DNA from: Rhodosalinus halophilus
Lineage (GTDB): Bacteria; Pseudomonadota; Alphaproteobacteria; Rhodobacterales; Rhodobacteraceae
Direction: 5' to 3'
Assembly (NCBI RefSeq): GCF_003298775.1
Contig: NZ_QNTQ01000006.1
Coordinates: forward strand, 496,001 to 560,000
Length of the DNA: 64,000 bases
The first letter of the stretch is position 1. Each line of letters opens with the position of its first letter. This document shows positions 55,669 through 63,866 of the stretch, in pieces. The notes beneath the pieces are model-generated. The model saw only the letters and a program-made list of their open reading frames with translations, made no database searches and was not told the origin of the DNA. Both the position numbers and the translations under genes were made by a program.

Positions 55669-56571
55669 ATGAAGAAACTGATCGCAGCCGCCCTGGCGAC
55701 CACCGCCCTCGCCGCCCCGGCGATGGCGCAGGAGATCGACGAGTTCCGCATCGGCCTGCTGGGCGGCGAGAACGCGCAGGACCGTCTCGCCTCCAACCAG
55801 TGCCTTGCGGACTACACCGAAGAGGCGCTGGGCGTGCCCACCCGGCTCTTTGCGCCGGCCGATTACAACGGCGTGATCCAGGGCCTGCTCGGTGGCTCGA
55901 TCGACATGGCCTGGCTGGGCGCCTCGGGCTACGCGGCGACCTACCTGGCCGACCCGGACGCGGTCGAGCCGGTGCTGGTCAAGACCAACCTCGACGGCTC
56001 CTTCTCCTATCACTCGATCGGCTTCGCGCGTGCCGACAGCGGCATCACCTCGCTCGACGACATGGAGGGCAAGGTCTTCGGCTTCGGCGACCCGAACTCC
56101 ACCTCGGGCTACCTGATCCCCTCGGTGGAGATCCCGCAGGCCACCGGCGCCTCGATGGAGCCCGGGGACTACTTCGGCGACGTGGTGTTCACCGGCGGGC
56201 ACGAGCAGACCATCGTGGCGGTCGCCAACGGCGACATCGACGCCGGCGTGACCTGGGCCGACGGCCTCGGCGCCTGGGAGGACGGCTACAACTCCGGCGC
56301 GCTGCGCAAGGCCTCGGACGCGGGCCTCGTGGACATGAACGAGCTCGTCGAGATCTGGAAGTCCAAGCCGATCCCGGAGGGGCCGATCGTGCTGCGCAGC
56401 TCGCTGCCCGCAGAGGTGAAGGAGACCATGGTCGAACTCGTCTCGACCCTGCACGAGATGGACGAGGAATGCGCCTACGGCGTCGCAGCCGGCGAGACCG
56501 CGGGCTTCGAGCCGATCGGCCACGAGGCCTACGAGACGATCATCGAAGTGCGCAAGCGCGAGATGAACTGA
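55669..56571 (+). CDS. phnD: Phosphonate ABC transporter substrate-binding protein PhnD
   Basis: This 300-residue periplasmic binding protein has a signal peptide (LIAAALATTALAAPAMA, cleavage before QEIDE). PhnD motifs include RIGLLGGENAQDRLASNQ, DMAWLGASGYAATYLADP, VFGFGDPNSTSGYLIP and VAVANGDIDAGVTWADG. In-frame Met codons exist at 55651 and 55663, but AGAGGG lies 6 nt before ATG 55669, which also starts the signal peptide properly. A hairpin follows the gene before phnE1. Confidence 0.95.
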   Translation: MKKLIAAALATTALAAPAMAQEIDEFRIGLLGGENAQDRLASNQCLADYTEEALGVPTRLFAPADYNGVIQGLLGGSIDMAWLGASGYAATYLADPDAVEPVLVKTNLDGSFSYHSIGFARADSGITSLDDMEGKVFGFGDPNSTSGYLIPSVEIPQATGASMEPGDYFGDVVFTGGHEQTIVAVANGDIDAGVTWADGLGAWEDGYNSGALRKASDAGLVDMNELVEIWKSKPIPEGPIVLRSSLPAEVKETMVELVSTLHEMDEECAYGVAAGETAGFEPIGHEAYETIIEVRKREMN

Positions 56572-56592
56572 AGGCCATCGGCCTGACATTTC

Positions 56593-56618
56593 GGTCCCGG
56601 CCCGCGCGGCCGGGGCCT
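56593..56618 (+). other. GC-rich hairpin between phnD and phnE1
   Basis: GGTCCCGGCC and GGCCGGGGCC pair around a short CGCGCG-type loop, with only TTCGTT downstream. It lies 22 bp after phnD. It may stabilise the phnCD part of the message or partly stop transcription, so that binding protein is made in excess of permease. This is inference from position. Confidence 0.5.
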
Positions 56619-56638
56619 TCGTTATCCGGGACTCCAGC

Positions 56639-57514
56639 ATGGCCGATTTCGCCGCCCCTGCCGCGAACAGCCCCGACACGCGTGGCGCCTACCTTGCGCT
56701 GACCCGGCGGCGCCGGCTCTACAGCGGGCTCACCATCCTGATCTTCGTCGTCCTGATGGCGAGCGGCTTCTACGTGGCCGACGCGCGCAACGCCGGCGGC
56801 TTCTGGGACGGCTGGCGCAGCATGCTGGACTTCCCCGCCGACGTCGTGACGGAGGCCTGGGCGAAGCGGGCGGAGATGCCAGGCCTTCTCTGGCGCTATG
56901 TCCCCGCCCTGATCGAGACGCTGAACATCGCCGCGGTGGCGACGCTTCTCGGATTCTTCGGCGGCATGGCTCTGTCGCTGGTCTCCACCCGCGGGCTCGC
57001 GCCGTGGCCGCGGGTGATCCCGGTCTTCCGCCGTTTCATGGATATCCTGCGCGCCTTCCCCGAGATCGTGGTCGCGCTGGTGCTGATCTTCGTCCTTGGC
57101 AGCGGGCCGGTACCCGCGATGATCGCCATCGCGCTGCACACGGCCGGAGCGCTCGGCAAGCTCTATTCGGAAGTGAACGAGAACGCCGACCTCAAGCCCG
57201 TCGAGGGGCTGCAATCCGTCGGCGCGACCTGGGGCCAGCGCATGGCCTACGGCGTGATCCCGCAGGTGGCGCCCAACTATCTCAGCTACGGACTCCTGCG
57301 CTTCGAGATCAACATCCGCGCCTCCGCTATCCTCGGCTTCGTGGGCGCGGGCGGCATTGGCTACGAGCTGCGCAACTCGATGACCTTCGGCATGGGCAAG
57401 TTCGACGAGGCCGCGGCGATCTTCATACTGCTGTTCCTGACGATCGTGGCGGTGGACCAGATCTCGAGCCATTTCCGCAACCGGCTGACCCAGGGCAGGG
57501 AGGTTCTGCAGTGA
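56639..57514 (+). CDS. phnE: Phosphonate ABC transporter permease PhnE1
   Basis: This 291-residue inner-membrane permease has six predicted membrane segments. The core stretch FRRFMDILRAFPEIVVALVL and the loop GLQSVGATWGQRMAYGVIPQ (ATPase-contact region) and FEINIRASAILGFVGAGGIG are PhnE hallmarks. It pairs with the second permease to form the channel. The stop overlaps the GTG start of phnE2 by 4 bp. Confidence 0.94.
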   Translation: MADFAAPAANSPDTRGAYLALTRRRRLYSGLTILIFVVLMASGFYVADARNAGGFWDGWRSMLDFPADVVTEAWAKRAEMPGLLWRYVPALIETLNIAAVATLLGFFGGMALSLVSTRGLAPWPRVIPVFRRFMDILRAFPEIVVALVLIFVLGSGPVPAMIAIALHTAGALGKLYSEVNENADLKPVEGLQSVGATWGQRMAYGVIPQVAPNYLSYGLLRFEINIRASAILGFVGAGGIGYELRNSMTFGMGKFDEAAAIFILLFLTIVAVDQISSHFRNRLTQGREVLQ

Positions 57515-58845
57515 CCGCGACCGCGACCGACACGCCCGGCGCGCGCCAAGCCGAGGCCGTCCGCCGTATCGCGACGAAGCGCCGCGCAGCCTTCGCCGTT
57601 CCCGTCGCGATCCTCGTCTACCTGGTCTACGTCTTTTTCGCCTTCGACATTCCGGGGCTGGCCGAGCGTGCGCGGCTCGACAACGCCGCGACGCTCGTGG
57701 CCGACAGCTACAGCCACAAGGTCCATGTCACGCGAGACAACCGCTCCGGCGAGATCACGGTGGCGAAAGAGGGCGAGCGCAAGGGCACCTTCCCGGTGGA
57801 GATGGAGCCGCCCTGGGTCGTGCGCGACGCAGGGGACGTGCGGATCGCGCTCGAAGACGGCCACGCGGTGATCTTTGGCCCCGACAATACGGCCGTCTAC
57901 ATCCACCCCGGGTTCGGCCGGATCGAGGCGCAGGCCAGCCGCGCGGGCGGTGTGCAGCTCAACCTCGCCGAGGAGGCGCTGCCCGAGTGGGTGAGCTACT
58001 CCAGCTCCCGTCTCGACATCCGCACCGATGCGGGGCGCTTGACGATGACCCGCAACCGGACGGAGGCCTACCGCTACTTCTTCGGCTGGGAACTCTTCTG
58101 GTTCACGCTCGACAGCCCCTACTACGGCCGCACGCCCTTCGAGATCGTCTTCGGCCCGCAGCTCGACCCGGAGCGCGCGAACGTCGCGGGCGCCTGGCAG
58201 GATTTCTGGGGCAACAATGTCTGGCGCCACGCCGACGTGGCCTGGGCGATGCTCGAGACGATCCTTATGGCCTTCCTCGGCACCTTCGGCGCGGCCATCG
58301 TGGCGCTGCCGCTGGCCTTCGTCGCAGCCAAGAACTTCACGCCGCTGATGACGCTGCGCTTCGGCGCGCGGCGGGCCTTCGACTTCCTGCGGGGGGTGGA
58401 CGCGCTGATCTGGACGATCGTTCTGTCGCGCGCCTTCGGGCCGGGGCCCCTCACGGGCGCGCTCGCCATTCTCTTCACCGAGGTCGGGAGCTTCGGCAAG
58501 ATCTTCTCGGAGGCGCTGGAGAACGTGGACGACAAGCAGATCGAGGGCGTGGCCTCCACCGGCGCGCGGCCGGTGCAGCGCTACCGCTTCGGGGTGCTGC
58601 CGCAGGTGATGCCGGTGCTATTGTCCCAGGTGCTCTATTTCTTCGAGTCCAACACCCGCTCGGCGACGGTCATCGGCGCGATCACCGGGGGCGGCATCGG
58701 GTTGCTGATCACGCAGGCGATCATCACCCAGAAGGACTGGGAAGAGGTGACCTACTACATCATCCTGATCGTCCTGACGGTGATGGCGATGGACTGGCTC
58801 TCCGGCATCCTGCGCCGGCGGCTCATCAAGGGCGACACGGGCTGA
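57511..58845 (+). CDS. phnE: Phosphonate ABC transporter permease PhnE2, with large extra domain
   Basis: This 444-residue protein has a GTG start overlapping phnE1. One N-terminal membrane segment (about 26-45) is followed by an approximately 190-residue, beta-rich soluble stretch, probably periplasmic. The PhnE-type permease core (about 250-440) contains RFGVLPQVMPVLLSQVLYFF and RSATVIGAITGGGIG. Typical PhnE has about 260-300 residues, so the insertion is notable. Similar long second permeases occur in alphaproteobacterial phosphonate clusters. The function of the inserted region is unknown. Confidence 0.92.
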   Translation: MTATATDTPGARQAEAVRRIATKRRAAFAVPVAILVYLVYVFFAFDIPGLAERARLDNAATLVADSYSHKVHVTRDNRSGEITVAKEGERKGTFPVEMEPPWVVRDAGDVRIALEDGHAVIFGPDNTAVYIHPGFGRIEAQASRAGGVQLNLAEEALPEWVSYSSSRLDIRTDAGRLTMTRNRTEAYRYFFGWELFWFTLDSPYYGRTPFEIVFGPQLDPERANVAGAWQDFWGNNVWRHADVAWAMLETILMAFLGTFGAAIVALPLAFVAAKNFTPLMTLRFGARRAFDFLRGVDALIWTIVLSRAFGPGPLTGALAILFTEVGSFGKIFSEALENVDDKQIEGVASTGARPVQRYRFGVLPQVMPVLLSQVLYFFESNTRSATVIGAITGGGIGLLITQAIITQKDWEEVTYYIILIVLTVMAMDWLSGILRRRLIKGDTG

Positions 58846-58916
58846 CGCCTGCGCCGGCCCTCGGACATGGCTATTTCGGGATCATCGAAAAAACGCGTAA
58901 CGCAAGGGGACGGGCG

Positions 58917-59534
58917 ATGGCGCGGCTGACGGCCGAAGGGGCATTCGTGCACCCGGACTGCGAGATCACCGATGCCACCTTTGGCGAATTCACCGAAGTG
59001 GGACGCGGCACGCGGATCGCCCATTCCAGCCTCGGTGCCTATTCCTACTGCGACCGCTACTGCGACATCGCCAACGCCGAGGTGGGCAAGTTCGTCAACA
59101 TCGCGAGCTTCGTGCGCATCGGCGCCACGGATCACCCGCTCGACCGGGCCAGCCTGCATCACTTCATGTATCGCTCGGCCGACTATTGGGACGACGCGGA
59201 GCACGACGCCGACTGGTTCGCGAAGCGGCGCGCGCGGCGGGCGGTGATCGGGCACGACACCTGGCTGGGCCATGCGGCGCAGATCAAGCCCGAGGTCACT
59301 GTGGGCCACGGCGCCGTCGTGGCGGCGGGCGCGGTCGTGACGCGCGACGTGGCGCCCCATGCGATCGTCGCGGGCGTGCCGGCGACGCATATGCGCTGGC
59401 GCCAGCCGCCCGAGATCGCGGAGCGGCTGATCGCGCTTGGCTGGTGGGAGTGGGAGCACGAGCGCCTGCGCGTGGCGCTCGAGGATTTCCGCAACCTGAG
59501 TGCGGTGGCCTTTCTCGAAAAGCATGGCGGCTGA
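58917..59534 (+). CDS. Phosphonate-cluster hexapeptide-repeat acetyltransferase
   Basis: This 205-residue left-handed beta-helix transferase contains hexapeptide repeats (IAHSSLGAYSYC, VGKFVNIASFVRIGA, VGHGAVVAAGAVVTRDVAPH). The central HPLDRASLHHFMYRSADYW loop is typical of the phosphonate-cluster transferase family (chloramphenicol-acetyltransferase-like). It may acetylate aminoalkylphosphonates, as PhnO does in other bacteria, but that is inferred. It follows phnE2 by 71 bp and is the last plus-strand gene before the convergent phnM. Confidence 0.87.
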   Translation: MARLTAEGAFVHPDCEITDATFGEFTEVGRGTRIAHSSLGAYSYCDRYCDIANAEVGKFVNIASFVRIGATDHPLDRASLHHFMYRSADYWDDAEHDADWFAKRRARRAVIGHDTWLGHAAQIKPEVTVGHGAVVAAGAVVTRDVAPHAIVAGVPATHMRWRQPPEIAERLIALGWWEWEHERLRVALEDFRNLSAVAFLEKHGG

Positions 59535-59539
59535 GCGGG

Positions 59540-59565
59540 AAAAAGGGGCGACGCAAGGCCGCCCC
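59540..59565 (-). terminator. Rho-independent terminator after phnM
   Basis: On the minus strand GGGGCG pairs with CGCCCC around a 9-nt loop, followed by TTTTT. It lies between the convergent acetyltransferase and phnM genes. The T-tract supports ending the phnF-phnM transcript about 110 bp after phnM. Confidence 0.65.
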
Positions 59566-59671
59566 TCACACTCGGTCCAATAGGCACTGATGAAATGGTA
59601 TCACAGCTATGCCTGCGATGTGCCTGACTCGGGTGACACCTGCATGACAGCGCCGCAGCAGGTGCTGCGCG

Positions 59672-60853
59672 TCACTCCGCGGCAAGCGCCACGGCGCCGC
59701 CGACGGCCATGAACCGCGTGGCGGCCTCCCCGGCCAGATAGCTGAGCCGTCCTCTGGTGATCGTGGCCTCCACGGCACGTGTCTCCGCATGAACCACTGT
59801 CAGGTCGGCACGGCGGCCGTAGCCGATCTGTCCGCGATCGGCGAGGCGCATGATCCCTGCGGGCCTTTCCGAGATCAGCGCCCAGGCGGACGGCAGATCG
59901 AGGAGCCCCTCGTCCGCCAGCCGGAAGGCCGCTGCGGCGAGCGAGGGGTAATGGAAGTCGGATACCAGCGCATCGCAGAGGCCCGCCCGGAGCATGTCGC
60001 GCACTGCGAGGTCGCCTGCCTCCCTGCCGCCGGACAGCAGGGCCGGCGCGCTCAGCACCACAGGATCGCCCACCGCACGGGCGAGGGCGGCCGCGGCGCG
60101 CCGCATGGGCGAGACGCAGATCTTCGCGCCGATCATCGAGAAGGTCTCGCGCGTCTCGCCGTCGGGGTCCGCGAGGCTGCCGTAGCGGATGCCCGACCTG
60201 TCGAAGGCCTCGGCCAGCCGGCACAGATGGCGCGGCACGGCGCGGGCCTGCGCCCTGGCGGCACCGAGAGCCTGCCGATAGGCCTGCGGGGCCTGTCCCA
60301 CCCGCCGTGCCCGTTCGGCAAGGGCGCTCGGATCGCTATCGGCCAGCGCGGCCGCGTCCTGCAGCTCGTTGCAGAACACGACGTGATCGACGCGGTGACG
60401 TCGCAGCGTGGCGAGCAGGCGATCGGCAGAGTCGGGCGTGTGGGTTTCGCAGCGCAGTTGCACGCGCAGCTCGGTCAGCGCCTGCGGACGGTAGCGATCG
60501 AGCGCCTCCAGCACGGCCTCTGCATGGTCGGGCCCGTGCCGCCCGCCTTCCCAGGACCAGGTCTGCGTCAGCCAGGCGGTGGTCACGCCGTTCGCGGCCG
60601 CCTCGCGGTCGGCCGCGCGCAGTGCCGTTTCCAGCTCGATGTCGGCCGTCGCGCGGGGCGCTGCATGACGCGTGAGCGCATCGCCCTGCATGTCCACGAT
60701 TCCCGGCAGGAGGAAATACCCCTCGAGATCGACCGCCGGGAGCGGCCCCTTGGTGATCCGGCCGCCGGCGATCGCGACCGAGCGTCGCTGCAGGGCGCGA
60801 TCCCGCAACACGGTCGCGCCGGTGAGACGAAGGGAAGGGGACACTGTGGACAA
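59672..60853 (-). CDS. phnM: PhnM-like alpha-D-ribose 1-methylphosphonate 5-triphosphate diphosphatase, variant
   Basis: PhnM releases pyrophosphate from the ribosyl phosphonate triphosphate made by PhnGHIL. The roughly 393-residue amidohydrolase-fold protein has the N-terminal GYFLLPGIVDMQGDALTRHAAPR segment (shortened: PGIVDMQGD), FHYPSL and later ISERPAGIMRLADRG. In usual PhnM the metal motif is HxD (D-L-H-x-D); here Gln56 replaces the His, and the DHTPGQ-type stretch is also changed. The start is uncertain: TTG at 60853 or GTG at 60844. Either the enzyme is altered or it is a divergent paralogue. Confidence 0.82.
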   Translation of the reverse strand: MSTVSPSLRLTGATVLRDRALQRRSVAIAGGRITKGPLPAVDLEGYFLLPGIVDMQGDALTRHAAPRATADIELETALRAADREAAANGVTTAWLTQTWSWEGGRHGPDHAEAVLEALDRYRPQALTELRVQLRCETHTPDSADRLLATLRRHRVDHVVFCNELQDAAALADSDPSALAERARRVGQAPQAYRQALGAARAQARAVPRHLCRLAEAFDRSGIRYGSLADPDGETRETFSMIGAKICVSPMRRAAAALARAVGDPVVLSAPALLSGGREAGDLAVRDMLRAGLCDALVSDFHYPSLAAAAFRLADEGLLDLPSAWALISERPAGIMRLADRGQIGYGRRADLTVVHAETRAVEATITRGRLSYLAGEAATRFMAVGGAVALAAE

Positions 60854-60870
60854 CTCGGTAAGAACCTGTG

Positions 60871-60891
60871 GATAGCTTTCACTCAGCTATC
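60871..60891. promoter_or_regulatory. Inverted repeat between phnF and phnM
   Basis: GATAGCT-TTCACTC-AGCTATC: a perfect 7-bp inverted repeat in the 77-bp gap between phnF and phnM. It could be an operator or a short hairpin affecting phnM expression. No known regulator consensus is matched with confidence. Confidence 0.45.
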
Positions 60892-60930
60892 AGGTCTTTG
60901 TGTCAGCGCGGCGACAGAAAGGCCGTGTTT

Positions 60931-61659
60931 TCAAGGCTCACCGCTCTCTTCCGATGCCGAAAGCGTGAGCGTTACCCGATCTCCCGCGAACCAGGTGGTG
61001 CCGTATTCGACCGGGCGCCCCCGGGGATCGACGTTGACCGCCAGCGTGCGCAGAAGCGGCGCCTCTTGCGTCAGGCGCAGCTGCGCGGCCTGCGTGGCCG
61101 TCGCCGGGTGCGCGGAGATCTGGGTGGAGCGGCGGGTGTAGTCGGGCACGCCCGCGCGGGCCAGAGCCGCCGTCACCGACGACAGCTCGCGCAGGGCCTC
61201 CGCGAGACCGGGGAGGCGGGCCGCCGGGAAGACGCTGCGGAAGAGCGCGATCGGCTGTCCGTCGGCCAGCGAACGGCCCTCGCAGACAAGGACGGGGTCG
61301 CCGTCGTTCAGCTCCAGCGCCCGCGCCTCGCGCGCGTCGGCGGTGCGCGTCTCCAGCGCCGCGATCTCGCGCGTGGGCAGGCGGCCCGCGGCCTCGAGGT
61401 TGCGGTGAAAGCGGACGCGGCGGCCGATCGGATATTCCGTGGGCGCTTGCTGGACGTAAACGCCCGCCCCGCGGCGCGGGTGCACCATGCCCGCTTCGGC
61501 GAGGGAGGCGAGGGCGCGCCGCACCGTGTGGCGATTGACGCCGAAACGCCCGGCCAGCGCGGCCTCGCTGGGGAGCCGGTCGCCGGGGCGGTAGCGGCCC
61601 TCGGCGATGTCCTCGGTCAGCGCGGTCTCGATCTCTGTCCAGAGGGGTGTGCGTGGCAT
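60931..61659 (-). CDS. phnF: GntR (HutC subfamily) regulator PhnF
   Basis: This 242-residue regulator has an N-terminal winged helix (YRPGDRLPSEAALAGRFGVN, then HTVRRALASLAEAGMVHPRR) and a C-terminal UTRA ligand domain (VLVCEGRSLADGQPIALFRS; VEYGTTWFAGDRVTL). Its place, divergent from phnG and upstream of phnM, is that of PhnF, the repressor of phosphonate C-P lyase genes. The ligand is probably a phosphonate-related compound. The 101-bp region between phnF and phnG holds a candidate operator. Confidence 0.92.
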   Translation of the reverse strand: MPRTPLWTEIETALTEDIAEGRYRPGDRLPSEAALAGRFGVNRHTVRRALASLAEAGMVHPRRGAGVYVQQAPTEYPIGRRVRFHRNLEAAGRLPTREIAALETRTADAREARALELNDGDPVLVCEGRSLADGQPIALFRSVFPAARLPGLAEALRELSSVTAALARAGVPDYTRRSTQISAHPATATQAAQLRLTQEAPLLRTLAVNVDPRGRPVEYGTTWFAGDRVTLTLSASEESGEP

Positions 61660-61715
61660 GTCACGGAAGTTTCACGGGCGGCGGGATTGCGCGAGGCGGG
61701 CGGGTGGGTTACGAT

Positions 61716-61732
61716 TTGTCTAGTTGTATAGA
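61716..61732. promoter_or_regulatory. Candidate PhnF operator/promoter element
   Basis: TTGTCTAG followed directly by TTGTATAG gives an 8-bp direct repeat with one mismatch; the TCTA and TAGA arms also form a short inverted repeat. It lies 29 bp before the phnG start in the phnF-phnG divergent gap. GntR/HutC regulators often bind such short GT-TA-AC type half-sites. Tentative. Confidence 0.4.
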
Positions 61733-61760
61733 TTGAGCCTCGCCGGAGCAAGCGCAAGCC

Positions 61761-62219
61761 ATGGAAGGGCTGGGAGAGAAAACCGAGACGCGGCAGGGTT
61801 GGATGGGATTGCTCGCCCGCGCCCCGGCGGATGCGCTCGCCCGCCTCTGGGAGGAAGCGGGTCTCGGCATGCCGCGACACGACTGGCTGCGCCCGCCCGA
61901 AACCGGCGCCGTGATGGTGCGTGGCCGGGCCGGCGCGACGGGCGATGCCTTCAATCTCGGCGAGATGACCGTGACGCGCTGTGCCGTCCGGCTCGCCGAC
62001 GGCCGCGACGGCCACGCCTACGTGCAGGGCCGTGACAAGGCGCATGCGCGTCGCGCCGCGCTGGCCGACGCGCTGATGCAGGGCGCCGAGGCCGCCGTGG
62101 TGCGCGACAAGGTGCTGGCACCCCTGGCCGAGGCGGAGGCGGAGCGGCGGGCCGCCCGCGCACGCCGGGCCGCGGCGACGAAGGTGGAGTTCTTCACCAT
62201 GGCCCGGGGAGAGGATTGA
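61761..62219 (+). CDS. phnG: C-P lyase core subunit PhnG
   Basis: PhnG is a subunit of the carbon-phosphorus lyase core complex (PhnGHIJ); with PhnH, PhnI and PhnL it forms ribosylphosphonate triphosphate from ATP and a phosphonate. The 152-residue protein shows RQGWMGLLARA at the N-terminus and GEMTVTRCAVRL and GYVQGRDKAHARRAALADAL-like sequence (here HAYVQGRDKAHARRAAL), the PhnG signature. It is the first gene of phnGHI, divergent from phnF. Its stop shares bases with the phnH ATG (TGATG). Confidence 0.94.
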   Translation: MEGLGEKTETRQGWMGLLARAPADALARLWEEAGLGMPRHDWLRPPETGAVMVRGRAGATGDAFNLGEMTVTRCAVRLADGRDGHAYVQGRDKAHARRAALADALMQGAEAAVVRDKVLAPLAEAEAERRAARARRAAATKVEFFTMARGED

Positions 62220-62776
62220 TGCAGGCGGTCTCGGGCGGATTCCAGGACGCGCCAGAGGAGGCGGCGGTCGCCTTTCGCGCAGCGATGTCAGCTCTTGCGC
62301 GCCCCGGCCGGATCGAGCGCGTGGCCGGCGCGGCGCCGCCGGCGCCGCTGTCCGTCGCGGCCGGTGTGCTGCTGCTCACGCTCTGCGACGCCGATACGCC
62401 GCTTCACCTCGCCGGCGGGGTGGATACCGAAGCTGTCCGCGCATGGGTCGGCTTCCACACCGGAGCGCCGCTCGTCGGGCGGGGGCGGGCGGCCTTCGCG
62501 CTGGGCCGGTGGGAGGCGCTTCTGCCGCTCGACAGCTACCCCTGCGGCACGCCCGAATACCCGGACCGTTCGGCGACCCTGATCGTCGAGATGGAGCGGC
62601 TCGCGCCGGAAGGCATGCAGCTGGAGGGGCCTGGGATCGAGGCGCGCGCCGAGCTTGGCCTGCCGGAGCGCGCAGCCTTCCGGCAGAACCACGCGCGCTT
62701 TCCGCTGGGGCTCGATTTCTTCTTCACCTGCGGCGAGCGCCTCGCGGCGCTGCCGCGGTCCACTCGGGTGCTCTGA
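62219..62776 (+). CDS. phnH: C-P lyase core subunit PhnH
   Basis: PhnH is a core structural subunit of the C-P lyase complex. The 185-residue protein contains FRAAMSALARPGRIERV at the N-terminus and a C-terminal RHARFPLGLDFFFTCGERLA-type segment (here NHARFPLGLDFFFTCG), both diagnostic. An in-frame TTG at 62216 would add one codon, but ATG 62219 in the TGATG overlap is the natural start. The stop overlaps the phnI ATG. Confidence 0.94.
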   Translation: MQAVSGGFQDAPEEAAVAFRAAMSALARPGRIERVAGAAPPAPLSVAAGVLLLTLCDADTPLHLAGGVDTEAVRAWVGFHTGAPLVGRGRAAFALGRWEALLPLDSYPCGTPEYPDRSATLIVEMERLAPEGMQLEGPGIEARAELGLPERAAFRQNHARFPLGLDFFFTCGERLAALPRSTRVL

Positions 62777-63864
62777 TGTATGTGGCGGTGAAAGGTGGCG
62801 AGCGGGCGATCGACAACGCCCACGCCTGGCTGGCCGAGGCGCGGCGCGGGGATACGTCCGTGGCCGACCTGAGCCTCGCCCAGGTCCGCGAGCAGCTGTC
62901 CCTCGCCGTGAATCGGGTTATGGCGGAGGGTGCGCTCTACGACCCCGATCTCGCCGCACTCGCGATCAAGCAGGCGCGCGGCGACCTGATCGAGGCGATC
63001 TTCCTGATCCGGGCCTACAAGACGACGCTGCCGCGGCTGGGCTATTCGCGCCCGGTGGAGACCGGCGCGATGCGCGTGATGCGCCGCGTCTCGGCCACCT
63101 TCAAGGACGTGCCGGGCGGGCAGATTCTCGGCCCCACGTTCGATTACACGCATCGCCTGCTGGACTTCACGCTCGCGGCCGAGGGCGCCGCGCCGGAGGC
63201 GGCGCAGGCGGAGGCGGCGGCCGAGGATCTGCCGCATGTGCTGGGGTATCTGGACCGCGAAGGCGTTATCCAGCCGGAGGCGGACGGCGGCGCTGCGCCG
63301 GGCGATCTCACGCGGGCGCCGCTGGAACTGCCGGCGGATCGTGCCCTGCGGCTGCAGGCGCTCGCGCGCGGCGACGAGGGGTTTCTCCTGGGCCTCGCCT
63401 ATTCCTCGCAGCGCGGCTACGGCCGCAACCACCCCTTCGTGGGCGAGTTGCGCATCGGCGCGGTGGCGGTCGAACTCGATATCCCCGAACTTGGCTTCGC
63501 GGTGGAGATCGGCGAGCTGGAGCTCACCGAGTGCGAGACCGTCAACCAGTTCACCGGCTCACGCACGCAACCCGCGCAGTTCACCCGGGGGTACGGCCTC
63601 GTCTTCGGCCAGTCCGAGCGCAAGGCCATCGCGATGGCGCTGGTGGACCGCGCGCTGCGCTGGAAGGAGCTGGGCGAGGAGGACACGGGCGCGCCCGTGC
63701 AGGACGAGGAATTCGTCCTCGCGCATGCCGACAACATCCAGGCGACAGGCTTTCTCGAACACATCAAGCTGCCGCACTACGTCGACTTCCAGTCCGAACT
63801 GGAGCTTGTCCGCCGCCTGCGCCGCGAGGCGGCAGGCGCCTCAGACCGGGAGGCCGCGGAATGA
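62776..63864 (+). CDS. phnI: C-P lyase core subunit PhnI
   Basis: PhnI carries the nucleosidase activity of the C-P lyase core, exchanging adenine for the phosphonate with the help of PhnGHL. The 362-residue protein has VKGGERAIDNAHAWLAEARR at the N-terminus, KTTLPRLGYSRP, RVSATFKDVPGGQILGPTFDYTHR (shortened: FKDVPGGQILGPTFDYTHR) and the late EFVLAHADNIQATGFLEHIK. The length matches the family. In most clusters phnJ follows; here it does not within the remaining 136 bp. Confidence 0.95.
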   Translation: MYVAVKGGERAIDNAHAWLAEARRGDTSVADLSLAQVREQLSLAVNRVMAEGALYDPDLAALAIKQARGDLIEAIFLIRAYKTTLPRLGYSRPVETGAMRVMRRVSATFKDVPGGQILGPTFDYTHRLLDFTLAAEGAAPEAAQAEAAAEDLPHVLGYLDREGVIQPEADGGAAPGDLTRAPLELPADRALRLQALARGDEGFLLGLAYSSQRGYGRNHPFVGELRIGAVAVELDIPELGFAVEIGELELTECETVNQFTGSRTQPAQFTRGYGLVFGQSERKAIAMALVDRALRWKELGEEDTGAPVQDEEFVLAHADNIQATGFLEHIKLPHYVDFQSELELVRRLRREAAGASDREAAE

Positions 63865-63866
63865 GG

